DNA from: Clostridia bacterium
GTDB taxonomy: Bacteria; Bacillota; Clostridia; Christensenellales; Borkfalkiaceae
Assembly: GCA_017507045.1 (NCBI GenBank)
Contig: JAFWBP010000012.1
Span: 1 to 64,000 of the forward strand
Direction: 5' to 3'
DNA: 64,000 nucleotides
The translations under genes were made by a program, and so were the position numbers. Below the pieces are notes generated by a model. The model saw nothing but the letters and a program-made list of their open reading frames with translations. It made no database searches and was not told where the DNA came from. Shown piece after piece: positions 25,718-34,716 of the stretch (the stretch's first letter is position 1; every line of letters starts with the position of its first letter).

Positions 25718-26794
25718 TTATACGGCACAGTATTTATTTCCGCCGCTCTTTACCGCAACGCCCTTGATCTCGAGTGCCGAAAGAAGTGCGGAGACCTCAA
25801 ACACCTTAAGCCCTGCCCGTTCGGCGATTACGGCGGTATGCAACTCGCCGCCCTCACGCAGCACCCCAAGCACGCGCGCCTCTTCGGGCGTGAGCGGAGG
25901 AAGCTTAACTTCCCTGCGCTTCATTCCGTAAGCGGAGAGGATATCCTCAGCGCCCGTCGTAACAAAAGCGCCCTTTTTTAAAAGTTCGTTACATCCCTCA
26001 CCGTGCGCCGTGCCCACGTTATGCGGTAGGGCGAATACATCTCTGCCAAAATCGAGCGCACAGTTTGCCGTGATGAGTGCCCCACTCCGCTGTGCCGCAG
26101 AGAGGATGAGCACCCCCTCTGAGATCCCGGCGAGGATGCGGTTGCGCGCATGGAAGGAATACTTTTTCGCCGTTTCCCAAGGCAGTAATTCGGAAAGGAG
26201 TAGCCCTTGCCCCTTCACCTTTTCTTTGAGAGAGGCGTGCGCGGCAGGATAACATTCATCGAGCCCGCAAGGAAGCACGCAGATGAGGCTACCTTCAGAC
26301 ATGGCTCCCTCAATTGCGGCAAGATCGCCTCCTTCGGCAAGCCCGGTTACAATGGCGAACTGCCCCGCAAGCTCCGCTGAAATCGTTCTTCCAAGCTTTT
26401 CCGCCCAAGGGGGCGTGATGCGAGAACCGACGATACAGAACTTTCTCTTTGCAAGAAGTTCTCTTTTTCCCGCACCGAACAAAACGAGGGGCGGAAGAGA
26501 AATGTGCTTGAGCGGTTCGGGATAATCATCTGAAATTAGCGTTACGGCGAAATATCCCTTGCGTTCGAGTTTTTCAAGAAAAGCATCCGCTTCCTGCTGC
26601 CGCCGCTCCTGTTTGCTATGATATGCATCCTTTGCACGCTCTTTGCAAACCTTAGGAAAAAACCTTTCCGGCTCTGCAAAAAGCGCTACAGGCGAAGGCG
26701 CTGCGCGCAGCAGCATAGTGCGCTCGCGGTATTCTGTTTTCGTGCAGGCGCACAGCCAGAGTATCGCCCGCTCCTCAGCGCTGTATTTGGACAT
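25718..26794 (-). CDS. dprA: DNA-processing protein DprA
   Basis: A 358-residue DprA/Smf protein, which loads RecA on incoming single-stranded DNA during transformation. The Rossmann-like core has CIVGSRITPP, TGLAEGGDLAAIEGA, and NRILAGISEGVLI; a C-terminal winged-helix (about 300-358) is present. The start ATG 26794 is 4 bases after the comM stop and lacks a clear ribosome-binding site, so coupling to comM is likely. That ATG lies within one copy of the GACATGG motif (minus complement). Confidence 0.93.
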   Translation of the reverse strand: MSKYSAEERAILWLCACTKTEYRERTMLLRAAPSPVALFAEPERFFPKVCKERAKDAYHSKQERRQQEADAFLEKLERKGYFAVTLISDDYPEPLKHISLPPLVLFGAGKRELLAKRKFCIVGSRITPPWAEKLGRTISAELAGQFAIVTGLAEGGDLAAIEGAMSEGSLICVLPCGLDECYPAAHASLKEKVKGQGLLLSELLPWETAKKYSFHARNRILAGISEGVLILSAAQRSGALITANCALDFGRDVFALPHNVGTAHGEGCNELLKKGAFVTTGAEDILSAYGMKRREVKLPPLTPEEARVLGVLREGGELHTAVIAERAGLKVFEVSALLSALEIKGVAVKSGGNKYCAV

Positions 26795-26798
26795 GGTA

Positions 26799-28322
26799 TT
26801 ACCCAATCTTATCAAAGATGCGGTAGGAAACCGCTTCGAATACGTGACGTGGAAGGATCTGTTCGCTTCCATCGAGATCGGCTATCGTGCGCGCCACCTT
26901 GATGATGCGCGAACGTGCGCGCGCTGAAAGGTGCATGCGCTCGAATGCATTGCGCAAGATCTCATCGCCCTCACGGGAAAGTCCGCCAAAGGCAACGATC
27001 TCTCGCTCGCCCATTTCCGCGTTGGTATTGATGCCGTATTGCTCGTAGCGGCTTCGCTGAATGCGGCGCGCGGCATCAACGCGCTCTTTTACGTCAGCGG
27101 AATTTTCTTGCATCTCTGTGGAAGCAAGATCGTCGTAGGCAACGTCATCCACCTCTACTTGCAGATCAATTCGATCGAGAAGGGGGCCTGAAACCTTCCG
27201 TTTGTACCTTCTGATCTCAGCAGGCGTACACGAGCAGGTGCGCTCGGAGGAGCCGTAATTACCGCAGGGGCAGGGATTCATGCTTGCACAGAGCATGAAG
27301 CGCGCAGGAAAGGTAAAGGTACCGCCTGCACGGGAAACGGTGATCTTGCCATCCTCAAGGGGCTGACGGAGCGCCTCGAGCGTGGAGCGTTTATATTCGG
27401 GCAGCTCATCTAAAAAGAGTACGCCGCCGTGCGCGAGAGAAATCTCTCCGGGATGCACGATTTTATTTCCGCCGCCGCACATGGAGACGGTTGTTGCCGT
27501 GTGATGGGGCGTACGGAACGGACGTTCGGAAACGATCCCCTCCTCGCCGAGTACCCCCGCAACCGAGTGGATCTTCGTGATTTCAAGCGCCTCGTTAAAG
27601 GAGAGATCAGGCATGACCGTGGGGAGGCAACGTGCGATCATCGTTTTACCGGTGCCGGGAGGCCCTACCATGAGCAGATTATGCCCACCCGCGACGGCAA
27701 TTTCAAGGGCGCGACGCGCCATTGGTTGCCCTTTTACGAATTTGAGATCAGCAGAAGTCTTTGCGCCTGCATGCGGCACAAACTCCACAGCCGCCAACGG
27801 CTCGATGGGATGAGTGCCCACGAGATGGCGAACGACTTCCACAAGCGTGTGCGCAGGATAGATTTCCGCGCCGCCCAAAAAGCGCGCCTCCTTCGCGTTG
27901 CCCGCGGGGATGATAAAACGGTTGAAGCCGTGCCCCTTTGCCGAAATAAGGATGGGAAGAAGCCCGGCAATCGGGCGAAGATCGCCGTTTAAGGCAAGCT
28001 CTCCCAAAAAGACGGTGTCACCCATCTCAACTCCTACAAGCTGCTCGCTTGCCTTTAAAAGGCTCACGGCAACAGCAAGATCAAAACCCGCACCCTCTTT
28101 TTTGATATCCGCCGGAGCGAAGTTGATGGTGATGCGGTTCATGGGAAAAAGCAAGCCGCTGTTCTTCAGCGCGGAGCGTACACGCTCCTTGCTCTCTTTT
28201 ACGGCAGTATCGGGAAGCCCTACCATGTCGTAAGAAGGTACGCCTTTGTTGACGTCTGTTTCCACTTCAACGGGAACTCCTTCAAGCCCGTTCAGCGCGT
28301 AACAAATGATCTTAGCTATCAT
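26799..28322 (-). CDS. comM: ComM/YifB-family Mg-chelatase-like ATPase
   Basis: A 507-residue AAA+ protein of the ComM family, a helicase that aids branch migration in transformation in some bacteria. N-terminal Lon-like domain (GLPDTAVKESKERVRSAL, core DTAVKES), then Walker A GPPGTGKT, LFLDELPEY, and a C-terminal zinc-like CPCGNYG and four-helix domain. ATG 28322 follows GGAGAAAAATT. It forms a pair with dprA. Confidence 0.95.
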   Translation of the reverse strand: MIAKIICYALNGLEGVPVEVETDVNKGVPSYDMVGLPDTAVKESKERVRSALKNSGLLFPMNRITINFAPADIKKEGAGFDLAVAVSLLKASEQLVGVEMGDTVFLGELALNGDLRPIAGLLPILISAKGHGFNRFIIPAGNAKEARFLGGAEIYPAHTLVEVVRHLVGTHPIEPLAAVEFVPHAGAKTSADLKFVKGQPMARRALEIAVAGGHNLLMVGPPGTGKTMIARCLPTVMPDLSFNEALEITKIHSVAGVLGEEGIVSERPFRTPHHTATTVSMCGGGNKIVHPGEISLAHGGVLFLDELPEYKRSTLEALRQPLEDGKITVSRAGGTFTFPARFMLCASMNPCPCGNYGSSERTCSCTPAEIRRYKRKVSGPLLDRIDLQVEVDDVAYDDLASTEMQENSADVKERVDAARRIQRSRYEQYGINTNAEMGEREIVAFGGLSREGDEILRNAFERMHLSARARSRIIKVARTIADLDGSEQILPRHVFEAVSYRIFDKIG

Positions 28323-28403
28323 AATTTTTCTCCCACGTAAATATATGGCATTTCTCGCAATTGGAAGTTTCACGGCGCGTTTTTGCGCCGTAAACGGGTT
28401 GTA

Positions 28404-30539
28404 TTATCCAAAGATGAAGCCCATCACCGCTTCGGGAAGCGGAATGGAGAAGGTGAATACAAAAAACAATACGAACGCAACAGCAAGCAAAGATATGCCA
28501 ACGGCATTCACAACCTTCATACGCGCCTGTGCCTTTTCGCTATATTCCCGACCAAAGCAATTTGCCGCGAGCATGAAAGAAAAGAGGTATGCAAGGAGAA
28601 CGGATACAAGCCCCTCGGCGGCAACGAGTGCCGCGAGTACGCTGATAACGGCTCCTCCGAGAAGAATGCCGAGGCGGCGCAATTCAGCCCTCTGCTCCCT
28701 GCCCTCCTCACGTTTGGTAAGGAGAATGATAAGACGATAGATCGCAAAGGCGATTCCCACGAGCCCTGCCACTATGGCAATGGGATTTTGCACGATTGCC
28801 GTGCAGGCATACATCGCGGTTGAACCTTGATACACGATAAGGAAGGGAGACCATGGATTGCCCATAAGCAGATTGCTCCCTACAAACCCATTTGCAAACG
28901 CCTGCCAGGCGATGCTAAAGATATTTGCCGCCCCCGTAGGCCCTACGAACGCCTTGCAGTAAGCGTAATAAGCAGGCAACATTCCAAGGAGTGCGAGGAG
29001 GAAGGTTCCGAAAATTAACCCAGAAAAGAACAGAACGGGCGCCGCGGTATTTTTAAAGCGGAATTCGGCAACGAGCTTTCCCGCGCGGTGTTCAGGCGCC
29101 GCGTTCTCTTCATCGGCTCCCGCAATAATCTTCTCAAGGCGATAGCTCTTGGCTTCCTGTTGGCGCACCATGCCCAAAACGAAGAGCGCAATAAGCCCGA
29201 TGTTCATAATCAGGAAGGCACCGTTCACGCACATAGCCGCCGCCCCGAAGAGTCCTGCAATAAGCAGATACGCCGCGGAAGAGAACGTCGCCTTGCGGAT
29301 TCCCACCGCATAGAAGCGATAAACGAGCGCAAGCGCACAAACGAAGAAGAATACGCCGAGCATCAAAGGCGTTCCCAAATGGGCAAAACCGAAAGTATAC
29401 GCAGAGAGCGCGTAAATGAGTGCAAAGATAAAACCGGTTTTCTCGCTCTTTGTAAGCTTCGCCACAAGCCGCGAGAGCACCGCGAGCACGCCGAATGCGG
29501 CGAGCATGGGGAAGAAACGGAGGCCAAATGGGCTCATTCCGAAGATCAGCGTGCCAAGCGCAAGAATATCTACGCCGAGCGCACCGTGCACGTTATCGAC
29601 ATGGTAGGTATCTATTGCCTTGCCTGCCTCATCAGCCGCGTACGATTGCCCCATGCGCATTTCGGCAATCGTAATGAGCGTTTCAATTTCACCGTCCGTA
29701 AACTGATGGAAGGAGCTCTGCGCCGCGGCAGGGAGCCCCTTAATTGCTCGGAAAGTAAAACCTTCATCCGAACGCAGCTTGCCGTTGCTGCTCGTATCAT
29801 CGAAGCGGAAATAGCTCTCATCGTAATTGAGGCTACCATCCACGAGGGCAAGCGCCCTTTGGCGCGCATCCTCCATGCGCTCGTTCGCAGTAGGCGTAGC
29901 TTCAATAACCGTGGCAGGAATCACGTAGCGTTGCTCTCCCATCGTGAGATCGGAAGAAAGCTCTGCACCTACGAAAACGACCTCGTTGATAAGCACGTTG
30001 GGATTGCTCTCCGCAACAGAGAGGCGGATATACGAATAGGTAGAAACGCTCCAACCACTTTCCGGGATCGCAAACGGAGAAACGAAGCGAAAGAGCGCGC
30101 CCTTTGCAACGGGAGTGGTATTTTTACTTTCTACGGGATTCCCCTCTTCATCAAGCTCGACTTCCGTATAGAAATTCTCAATGACGGCGTTAAGCCCCGT
30201 AACGTAGGAGGTGCCGCTTCCCGAGCGCTCGATGCGCAGCGTTGTGGGCGTGCCGGCCTCTGCATAGACCTGTGCAACGTTAACGTACACCCCAACGAGC
30301 GCGAGATTCATATTCCCCGAATCATCTTGCATAGGGGGATTGCTAAGGCGGAATACGACGCTGGGCGACTGTGTTGCCGAGCTTTCCGTAGCCCGCTTCG
30401 ATCTGAGCTCGTAGGCGCCACCTACGCTATCCCAGGAGCCGAGCGTGCCCACTCCCAGCGCAAGAAACGCAAGCGCTACAATGAGGAATGCGAGGAAAAA
30501 GCCTTTTATATTCTTCCAATTGGCGTTGATCTTTCTCAT
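28404..30539 (-). CDS. GT39/PMT-like polytopic membrane protein
   Basis: A 711-residue protein. After one N-terminal helix come about 290 residues outside the membrane containing a beta-rich, discoidin-like region, then about 11 transmembrane helices. The segment around residues 330-365, with DNVHGALGVDI and GMSPFGLRFFP, resembles protein mannosyltransferases and other GT-C enzymes, where the first part normally reads VHPPLGK; the two prolines are missing. It may therefore be a degenerate or specialised lipid-sugar-dependent glycosyltransferase. The start ATG 30539 gives a normal signal anchor. It is transcribed alone. Confidence 0.65.
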   Translation of the reverse strand: MRKINANWKNIKGFFLAFLIVALAFLALGVGTLGSWDSVGGAYELRSKRATESSATQSPSVVFRLSNPPMQDDSGNMNLALVGVYVNVAQVYAEAGTPTTLRIERSGSGTSYVTGLNAVIENFYTEVELDEEGNPVESKNTTPVAKGALFRFVSPFAIPESGWSVSTYSYIRLSVAESNPNVLINEVVFVGAELSSDLTMGEQRYVIPATVIEATPTANERMEDARQRALALVDGSLNYDESYFRFDDTSSNGKLRSDEGFTFRAIKGLPAAAQSSFHQFTDGEIETLITIAEMRMGQSYAADEAGKAIDTYHVDNVHGALGVDILALGTLIFGMSPFGLRFFPMLAAFGVLAVLSRLVAKLTKSEKTGFIFALIYALSAYTFGFAHLGTPLMLGVFFFVCALALVYRFYAVGIRKATFSSAAYLLIAGLFGAAAMCVNGAFLIMNIGLIALFVLGMVRQQEAKSYRLEKIIAGADEENAAPEHRAGKLVAEFRFKNTAAPVLFFSGLIFGTFLLALLGMLPAYYAYCKAFVGPTGAANIFSIAWQAFANGFVGSNLLMGNPWSPFLIVYQGSTAMYACTAIVQNPIAIVAGLVGIAFAIYRLIILLTKREEGREQRAELRRLGILLGGAVISVLAALVAAEGLVSVLLAYLFSFMLAANCFGREYSEKAQARMKVVNAVGISLLAVAFVLFFVFTFSIPLPEAVMGFIFG

Positions 30540-30727
30540 GTAATTATTCCCTATTATATTGATAATCACTATTCTAACCGATTGCATGCAAATTGTAAAC
30601 GGATTTTTCGGGATTTTTGCAAAAAAAATAGAAACTGTGAAAAAATTTTGCCGAATGTGCCCGCGCTTCAGCTTGAAAGAAGCTTAAGAAAAAACACCGC
30701 AAAAAATGCGGTGCCCGTGTGCGCTAT

Positions 30728-30767
30728 AAAAAACGGGGAACCTTTTCAAAAGGCTCCCCCGTTTTTT
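30728..30767 (-). terminator. rplS terminator
   Basis: CGGGGGAGCCTTTT / AAAAGGTTCCCCG stem followed by six T on the minus strand, beginning at the rplS stop codon. Confidence 0.85.
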
Positions 30768-31107
30768 ACTTCTTTTCCTTGATCTTGGCAGCTTTACCCG
30801 TGCGTCCGCGCAGATAATAAAGCTTCGCTCTGCGTACCTTACCCTCTCTCACCACGTTAACGTATGCAATCTTGGGAGAATGGATGGGGAAGCAACGCTC
30901 TACACCGACGCCGAAAGAAAGGCGGCGCACGGTGAAGCTCTCACGAATTCCGCCGTGCTTTTTGGCAATGACCACGCCCTCGAAGTTCTGGATTCTCTCC
31001 TTGCCTCCTTCGATGATGCGGTAGCCCACTTTCACGGTGTCGCCAACGTTGAATGAAGGAACGCTTTCCTTCATGTTCTCGGCTTCGATCGCCTCAATGA
31101 GTCCCAT
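30766..31107 (-). CDS. rplS: 50S ribosomal protein L19
   Basis: A 113-residue L19. The conserved [32 protein letters not shown] (core QNFEGVVIA), [15 protein letters not shown] and [13 protein letters not shown] are visible. Located at the subunit interface in the ribosome. It has its own promoter with a 64-base leader, and a clear terminator. Confidence 0.98.
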   Translation of the reverse strand: MGLIEAIEAENMKESVPSFNVGDTVKVGYRIIEGGKERIQNFEGVVIAKKHGGIRESFTVRRLSFGVGVERCFPIHSPKIAYVNVVREGKVRRAKLYYLRGRTGKAAKIKEKK

Positions 31108-31177
31108 TTGACTTTACCTCCATATTTTACGCGGCGTTCATGCTCTACGGCAGAGGACCGCCCGAAGTCAATTCACG

Positions 31178-31206
31178 ATTATATAGTATTTTTGGGGAAA
31201 TTGCAA
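31178..31206 (-). promoter_or_regulatory. rplS promoter
   Basis: Minus-strand TTGCAA, 17 bases, TATAAT. The roughly 64-base leader could hold an L19 autoregulatory structure; I cannot confirm one. Confidence 0.75.
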
Positions 31207-31292
31207 GCAGTTTTGATAGGAAAATAAAAATTTTTGTGAAAAGGCAAAAAAATGAACGGCTACAAATTTGCAATGCGCTCCAAAATCTCCGA

Positions 31293-32525
31293 TCAGCCCC
31301 CCTCCAAAACTCCCTCCGTCCTTTCAGGCACACGCTCTTCTATTCCCTGTACGCACGCGTACGTATCCCGCCGAATAAGTGTGCGCGAAAGAAGATTTCC
31401 TGCTCCATCGTATACGAGGCGGAAGCTTTCACTCGCAAGCCCTTCCCTCTCCGCGCGCACGACGCGGTTTTCACTCCCCTCTACTACCTTCATGGGTGGA
31501 GGTTCTAACCGGTAAAGAACGTGCGATTCCACCTCGTAGGTATTCCCATCCGGCATGCCGTAAAAAGAAAAGGAAAGAATACCGCCCTCTGCGCTACCCA
31601 AAACGTACACGGGATAAGAATAGGGATTGATCAGCTTCAAATCGCTGTACTCAGAAACCATGGCGTCCTGCGAGGGTAAGGCGTAGCCTACAGAGAGCGA
31701 ATGCGGCCGGCTTTCCGCGATCTCCAACCCCGCCCTAAGCGCCGCGCCGAAAAGAGTGGTGGAAACCTGGCAAACGCCACCGCCCACACCGCTTACGAAT
31801 TCGCCGTCTTGAATGACCGCCGCAATTTCATAGCCGTTCTCTTCCGTGCGCGCACCAACGGTACCGTTGAAAGAAAATTCTCCACCGCTCTCAATCACCG
31901 TTCCCACGATTCGCTCAGTGGCAAGTGAAACGTTGTGGCTACGGGGAAGGTTGGAGGGATCGTAGCCGGTGGAAAAGGCGGCAAGCAGCTGCGTGCGCTC
32001 TCGGAGCTTTGCCACCGTGATTTCGGGCACAACGGCGTGGCAATCGAGCGAAATTTGTGTTTTTTCGCTCATAAGTGCAGAAAAGGCGTTTTCGAGAAGC
32101 GCCTCGTAATCACATGCCACGCCGTAAACCTCAGAAAAATAATTGAAACCGTTTTTATCAAAAGAAAGGCTTGCGTTTACGCTCTCTTTGGCGTTATCAC
32201 GGCATACCATGCCCAAAAAATCTTCCATGGAGATCCATTCACGCCGCACCTTTGCGCTATAAGCCTTTCCTCTTTTTGCTTCGCGCAAGAGGCTTTCGAG
32301 GTTATCCGAATAATCGAGCGGTGCTGCATAATCGCCTGCCGGCGAATGAACGGTGAGCGGAAGGTATACAAACCCCTTTCGCACCTCCCTTACTGCCTCC
32401 TCATAGGGCATCTCACCCACAGGAACTCCATTCACCGTAACACCGCTTTTTACCGTGCCTGCCCCGCAACCGCTCAAAAAAAAGCTCCCCGCAAGGAGGA
32501 GCATTCCGATCTTCATAATTTTCAT
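31293..32525 (-). CDS. VanW family lipoprotein
   Basis: A 410-residue exported protein with lipobox LSGC (Cys20). The middle carries the VanW domain: SFNGTVGARTEENGYEIA (core FNGTVG), GGGVCQVSTTLFGAAL, and RPHSLSVGYA. The N-terminal part resembles the peptidoglycan-binding-like region of such proteins, and the C-terminus has a G5-like stretch. VanW proteins occur in some vancomycin-resistance loci, but the family is broad and this is not evidence of resistance. Its ATG overlaps the PHP gene stop by 4 bases. Confidence 0.85.
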   Translation of the reverse strand: MKIMKIGMLLLAGSFFLSGCGAGTVKSGVTVNGVPVGEMPYEEAVREVRKGFVYLPLTVHSPAGDYAAPLDYSDNLESLLREAKRGKAYSAKVRREWISMEDFLGMVCRDNAKESVNASLSFDKNGFNYFSEVYGVACDYEALLENAFSALMSEKTQISLDCHAVVPEITVAKLRERTQLLAAFSTGYDPSNLPRSHNVSLATERIVGTVIESGGEFSFNGTVGARTEENGYEIAAVIQDGEFVSGVGGGVCQVSTTLFGAALRAGLEIAESRPHSLSVGYALPSQDAMVSEYSDLKLINPYSYPVYVLGSAEGGILSFSFYGMPDGNTYEVESHVLYRLEPPPMKVVEGSENRVVRAEREGLASESFRLVYDGAGNLLSRTLIRRDTYACVQGIEERVPERTEGVLEGG

Positions 32526-33433
32526 GCACTCCCTTCGAGACGGAGGAGCCTTTTCGCAACCGCTTCACACATATCGAACGTGGGCATGCCTATCACGTTT
32601 TGTGCCCCTTCGGCATGGAAATCGGAGCCGCCCGTAACAATCAGCCCACGGCGCTTTGCGTACGCGAGGAAGTATTCCGTCTCTTTGAAAGTATGCGTCG
32701 TGTAGATGCATTCTATCCCATCCAATCCAAGATCGGTAAGGCGATCCATAAGCCCCTCGCGCGCGATTGCGCTCTTTTTTTTCAAAACGGCGCGTTCATC
32801 CTCATCCTGCGAAGCGCGAAAGCGCGCAAGATCCTCCTCGCTCAAATCGAGAATGCGCCCCGGATGCGCAAGTACGGCGATGCCGCCCGTTTTGTGAATG
32901 ATTTCAACGGCATCCTCCGGGGTTGGCCTGCACTCTTCGGAAAAAGCCGGGCCTCCCCTCGCGAAATAGCGAACGTAAACCTCGCCTCGCTTCATAGAGA
33001 GCCTCTGCGCAAACGCTTTTACGACGTGCATCGTATGAAGGGGCGCGAATTTCCTTAGATGAAACGCTTCCACTTCCTCAAACGATACGTTCGTTCCAAA
33101 GTAGGCATTTGCCTTTTTAATCATATCTTTCGCACGGATAACAGAGCCCTTTCTGCGCCCCTCGATAAAGGCATGGTATGCCTCGTTTTCGTGGCAACCG
33201 TATCCGAGGATGTGAACCTTCGTGGCGTTCTCGTAGGAAGAAACCTCCCAGCCATGCAAAAAATGCAGGCCAAACTCTATGGCCGCTTCGCGCGCTTCGG
33301 TGCAGCCGCCCATGTTATCGTGATCGGTGAGCGAGAACATTTGAAGGCCCGCTTCTTTACACCTTTTTGCAAGCTCTAAAGGGGTATGTGCGCCATCGGA
33401 AAAAACGGAATGTAAATGTAAATCAGCCAACAT
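32522..33433 (-). CDS. PHP domain phosphoesterase
   Basis: A 303-residue PHP-family metal-dependent phosphoesterase (COG0613-like). The metal motifs are ADLHLHSVFSDG, TDHDN, GWEVSS, LAHPGRI and GGSDFHAE. Related enzymes act on nucleotides such as 3',5'-nucleoside bisphosphates or short RNA; the substrate here is not certain. The gene lies between recF and vanW and probably shares the recF transcript. Confidence 0.9.
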   Translation of the reverse strand: MLADLHLHSVFSDGAHTPLELAKRCKEAGLQMFSLTDHDNMGGCTEAREAAIEFGLHFLHGWEVSSYENATKVHILGYGCHENEAYHAFIEGRRKGSVIRAKDMIKKANAYFGTNVSFEEVEAFHLRKFAPLHTMHVVKAFAQRLSMKRGEVYVRYFARGGPAFSEECRPTPEDAVEIIHKTGGIAVLAHPGRILDLSEEDLARFRASQDEDERAVLKKKSAIAREGLMDRLTDLGLDGIECIYTTHTFKETEYFLAYAKRRGLIVTGGSDFHAEGAQNVIGMPTFDMCEAVAKRLLRLEGSA

Positions 33434-33469
33434 AATTTTTACTCTAAAGCCGCGGATTTTTGCGCAAGC

Positions 33470-34552
33470 TCACACGATCTTTCCGCCGTGGATTTTTATC
33501 TTATTGCTCTCTGTGCCGTAGAGAACGCGCTCAGCGTGCGTGCAGGTAAGAATACATTGCAGGCCCTTGATACGCGCAAGTAATTTCTTTCTGCGCGGAA
33601 GATCGAGCTCGCTCATTACGTCGTCGAGAATAAGCACGGGCGACTCTCCCGTAAGGCGAGTAAAAATTGCAACTTCCGCAAGCTTCATGGAGAGCGCCGC
33701 CGTGCGCGCTTGCCCCTGCGAGCAAAAGCCGCGGGCATCAGCGCCGTCGATGGAAATTTTGATATCATCGCGGTGCGGCCCCACCGTGGTGAACCCCAGG
33801 CGCATATCGCGCTCGTAGCCGGCGGAAAGTTCGCGCTGTAGCTTTTCCGCAACCACCTCAACCTCCCCCTTATACTCCTTCTCAGAGGAGAGAGAAAGTA
33901 CTTCAGCGCCATCCGTGAGAAATGCGTGCGCTTCGGCGGCAAGCGCCGAAAGATCGGCAAGATATTCACGCCGCTTACAAATGATCCGGGCGGCGTATTT
34001 TGCAAACTGTTCATCCCACACGGGAAGCGTATCGAGTACCATGTCTGCATCACGCATCTTCAAAAGGTTGTTGCGCTGATCGAGGATGCGCTGAAAACGC
34101 AAGAGCGCCGTGCAATAATCGCGTGAAGTTTGAGAAATGGAGAGATTAAGAAATCTGCGCCGTTCATCCGGCCCATCCTGAATGAGGCGAAGCTCTCCGG
34201 GTGAGAAAAACACGCTCTTCATATTGCCGAGAAACTCCACGGAACGGGTGAGCTTATTGCCGTTCACAAAGAGCTCGCGCTTGTTTTCATAGATTGCCGC
34301 CTCCAAGGTGATCGCTCCATAGCGGCTTTCCACCTCTGCAAAAATGCGGGCGTGATCGCCCCCTCTTCGAATGAGCTGTTTATCGTGCCGTATGCGAAGA
34401 GATGATCCCGTGCACAGATAAAACACAGCCTCAGCACAATTCGTTTTCCCCTGCGCGTTTTTGCCCGTAAGGATATTGAGCCCCTCGGTAAATTCAAAGG
34501 TCTCCTCCTCGTAATTTCTGAAATTTTTCAGCGTCAACTTTTTTACGACCAT
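33470..34552 (-). CDS. recF: DNA replication and repair protein RecF
   Basis: A 360-residue SMC-like ATPase helping RecA load at gaps. It starts KKLTLKNFRNYEEETFEF, has Walker A GKNAQGKTN (about 35-43), a signature FCSQGQARTAALSMKLAE (core SQGQ) and Walker B VLILDDVMSELD. It is divergent from dnaA, whereas in many Firmicutes recF lies downstream of dnaA and dnaN; dnaN is not here. Confidence 0.96.
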   Translation of the reverse strand: MVVKKLTLKNFRNYEEETFEFTEGLNILTGKNAQGKTNCAEAVFYLCTGSSLRIRHDKQLIRRGGDHARIFAEVESRYGAITLEAAIYENKRELFVNGNKLTRSVEFLGNMKSVFFSPGELRLIQDGPDERRRFLNLSISQTSRDYCTALLRFQRILDQRNNLLKMRDADMVLDTLPVWDEQFAKYAARIICKRREYLADLSALAAEAHAFLTDGAEVLSLSSEKEYKGEVEVVAEKLQRELSAGYERDMRLGFTTVGPHRDDIKISIDGADARGFCSQGQARTAALSMKLAEVAIFTRLTGESPVLILDDVMSELDLPRRKKLLARIKGLQCILTCTHAERVLYGTESNKIKIHGGKIV

Positions 34553-34589
34553 GGCGGCAAAAACACTTTCCTTTCGGAGAATTTTGCTG

Positions 34590-34676
34590 TATAATAGAAA
34601 CAGTCAATTCAGATGCATACGTAAGCCTTTTAAAAAGCGCCGCTCCGTAAGCTACCGTACGCGCATCTTTATTATA
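34590..34676. promoter_or_regulatory. opposed promoters of dnaA (+) and recF (-)
   Basis: The plus strand has TATAAT at 34590-34595 and the minus strand has TATAAT at 34671-34676, preceded there by TGG as in an extended -10. The -35 boxes are weak. Transcription would converge, giving two 5' leaders of about 112-115 bases that overlap by about 60 bases. Confidence 0.5.
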
Positions 34677-34716
34677 CCAAATTCCACAAAAAAGCGAAAG
34701 TATTTCAGAGGGAAAA

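Noticed and set aside
29088..30782. A 564-codon open frame on the plus strand opposite the GT-C-like gene
   Set aside because: It is the antisense shadow of a real membrane-protein gene; its product is arginine/histidine/glutamate-rich without any recognisable motif or ribosome-binding site.
31293..32525. Vancomycin-resistance gene cluster around vanW and ddl
   Set aside because: VanW-domain proteins are common in Clostridia without resistance, ddl is about 21 kb away, and no vanH, vanX or vanS/R genes are present.
34553..34716. Origin of replication next to dnaA
   Set aside because: No cluster of DnaA boxes; the closest match, AATTCCACA, is only a weak single fit.
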